This document shows, in pieces, positions 62,629 to 64,000 of a DNA stretch of 64,000 nucleotides (its first letter is position 1; the number at the start of each line of letters is the position of its first letter). A program made the position numbers and the translations under genes. The notes under the pieces are model-generated. The model did no database searches, was not told the origin of the DNA, and saw only the letters and a program-made list of their open reading frames with translations. Origin of the DNA: Peribacillus sp. FSL H8-0477 (lineage in GTDB: Bacteria > Bacillota > Bacilli > Bacillales > DSM-1321); NCBI RefSeq assembly GCF_038002765.1, contig NZ_JBBODE010000001.1, forward strand, positions 1,054,001 to 1,118,000, in the 5' to 3' direction.

Positions 62629-64000
62629 TTAATCCTCTTCACTATGATCAACTTTGGTATCGACTGACTGTTCAGTAGTTTTTCCCTTAGCACGATCTTC
62701 TTTAAGTTCGAAGTATTTGTCAAGGATAGCCGCACCAATTTCCTTATTCATAGAATGACCGGTGTGACCTTGGTAAGCCCACGGCACTACAACCGCATAG
62801 GCGACTTCAGGCTTTTCCGCAGGCGCATAACCAACCAGCGTTAAATTCATTGTATCTTGTGGTTCGTCATATTTCTTACGATTGGGTCCATCATAAAAAG
62901 CTTGTGCCGTACCAGTCTTCGCTGATGACGTATACTTTTTATTTCCGAGGTACATATAAGCGGATCCACCCTGTTCTTGTGCAACCATATTGAATCCCTT
63001 TTGAACTCGTTGAACCCATTCATCCTTCATATCTAATTTATTTAGGACAACTGGCGAAACTTCTTCAACAATAGGACCCAATTGGTCATTATCATCGACA
63101 GGTTTCCGAATTTCCTTCACAAGATGCGGCTTCATTCGATTACCGCCATTAGCAATTGTCGATACATATTGGGCCAGCTGCATCGGGGTATACGTATCAT
63201 ACTGACCGATGGCAAGGTCCATTAGTTTACCTGGATTTGTTTCTGTTCCTTTGAAACCAACCATTTCATTCGGAAGATCGATTCCTGTACGAACCCCGAG
63301 TCCGAATTGGTTAAATGATGTTCGAATCGTTGAAAAAGCAGATTGGTTTATCCTTAGAGGTTCATTGGGAACATAATTTCCTCCGGCGATTTTGATTGCT
63401 GTCCGGAACATGTAGACGTTGGATGAAACCTTCAATGCGGTTAAATCGTTAATATTCCCAAAGTCTTTATACGAACCTTTAGGAGGGGTATCTTTAATAC
63501 GAATTTTCGTATCATACCAATAGCTATTTGGCTGTATCGCACCCGTTTGGTAACCAGTTAAGACGGTAGCACCTTTAACGGTTGAACCCATGGCGTAGGA
63601 TGTGGTGATATTTCCAAGCGCAAAATCTTGAATTTCACTTTTTCCAGTTTCCGCATTCTTTCCGTATTGCTTCCCAGCCATAGTTAAGACTTCTCCCGTA
63701 GAGGGATCCATCATCACAACGAATGCACGGTCAAGAAATTGTGTATTCCCAAGCTTTTTCTTTTCTTTCAATTGCTTTTCGATAATTTGTTCAGTTGCCA
63801 ACTGAAGGTCCATATCAATGGTAAGAACCATATCTTTCCCGCGTGATCCTTCAGTAATAGTAGTTGATTCAATGACATTTCCAGCCTTATCGGTCACATT
63901 TTTCACTTTAGCCTTCTGTCCTTGTAAGACATCTTCATATTCTGCCTCAAGATAACTCTTTCCTACTCGGTCATTACGGCTATAATCGCGGGCTAAATAA
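62629..64000 (-). CDS. pbpA: Class B penicillin-binding protein (PbpA), C-terminal part
   Basis: A transpeptidase for peptidoglycan cross-linking during elongation; the N-terminal anchor lies beyond base 64000. The reading frame is open to the window edge: YLARDYSRNDRVGKSYLE then AEYEDVLQGQKAKVKNVTD precede the GTG at 63904-63906, so that codon is not the start. The active-site serine is in MGSTVKGA (SxxK), then SSNVYMF (SxN), then SAKTGTAQ (KTG). The acidic tail ends KVDHSEED. In B. subtilis pbpA (PBP2A) likewise precedes pstS. Confidence 0.93.
   Translation of the reverse strand, partial: YLARDYSRNDRVGKSYLEAEYEDVLQGQKAKVKNVTDKAGNVIESTTITEGSRGKDMVLTIDMDLQLATEQIIEKQLKEKKKLGNTQFLDRAFVVMMDPSTGEVLTMAGKQYGKNAETGKSEIQDFALGNITTSYAMGSTVKGATVLTGYQTGAIQPNSYWYDTKIRIKDTPPKGSYKDFGNINDLTALKVSSNVYMFRTAIKIAGGNYVPNEPLRINQSAFSTIRTSFNQFGLGVRTGIDLPNEMVGFKGTETNPGKLMDLAIGQYDTYTPMQLAQYVSTIANGGNRMKPHLVKEIRKPVDDNDQLGPIVEEVSPVVLNKLDMKDEWVQRVQKGFNMVAQEQGGSAYMYLGNKKYTSSAKTGTAQAFYDGPNRKKYDEPQDTMNLTLVGYAPAEKPEVAYAVVVPWAYQGHTGHSMNKEIGAAILDKYFELKEDRAKGKTTEQSVDTKVDHSEED

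Overview
The window is core chromosome of an endospore-forming Bacillaceae (Bacillus-like Firmicute). The evidence is the complete spoIIIA operon, the 5' part of spoIVB, splB, the comG competence operon, and long stretches of gene order known from Bacillus subtilis. Base composition is moderately AT-rich, ribosome-binding sites are strong and purine-rich, and TTG/GTG starts are common. The genus cannot be fixed from the sequence alone.

Bases 1-20.9 kb, almost all on the minus strand, read right to left: aroQ-papA-efp (shikimate pathway, a peptidase, elongation factor P); spoIIIAA-AH (the mother-cell half of the SpoIIIA-SpoIIQ channel, behind a SigE-type promoter); accB-accC-yqhY (fatty acid synthesis); nusB; folD; xseA-xseB-ispA; dxs-tlyA; argR-recN; and spoIVB, cut by the window edge. 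Terminators divide this stretch into separate units. Three tandem ~122-bp repeats lie between folD and xseA.

Bases 21-31.4 kb: yqhR/yqhQ/yqhP, a patatin-like protein (yqhO), then a segment not found at this place in B. subtilis: splB, a repeat-rich gene-free stretch, an alpha/beta hydrolase, and a class II (B12-dependent) ribonucleotide reductase behind probable tandem NrdR boxes. lipM and the rhodanese yqhL follow.

Bases 31.4-47.1 kb: a HAD phosphatase; the glycine cleavage genes gcvT-gcvPA-gcvPB under a tandem glycine riboswitch; the SNF2 helicase yqhH with yqhG; a 21-bp minisatellite; yqzE; comGA-GG; the Spx-like mgsR; a cysteine-bearing HTH regulator; yqgY; a MidA-type methyltransferase; and yqgX.

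Bases 47.5-64 kb: yqgW, lipoprotein yqgU, an LtaS-type enzyme (yqgS), glcK-yqgQ, an unrecognised secreted or anchored protein, rhomboid gluP, a small yqgO-like gene, 5-formyl-THF cyclo-ligase, rpmG, an unrecognised gene, a yqzD/yqzC-like pair, and the phosphate operon pstS-pstC-pstA-pstB-phoU behind a six-repeat PhoP box array. The window ends inside a class B penicillin-binding protein (pbpA).

I see no prophage, CRISPR array, intact insertion sequence, rRNA or tRNA gene. The most interesting items are an apparent ATT start for SpoIIIAD, the phased 21-bp repeat, a terminator hairpin almost touching the aroQ ribosome-binding site, the repeat and hairpin structures around 25.3-25.8 kb, and a few conserved-looking genes without a recognised function. 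No clearly new multi-gene system is evident.
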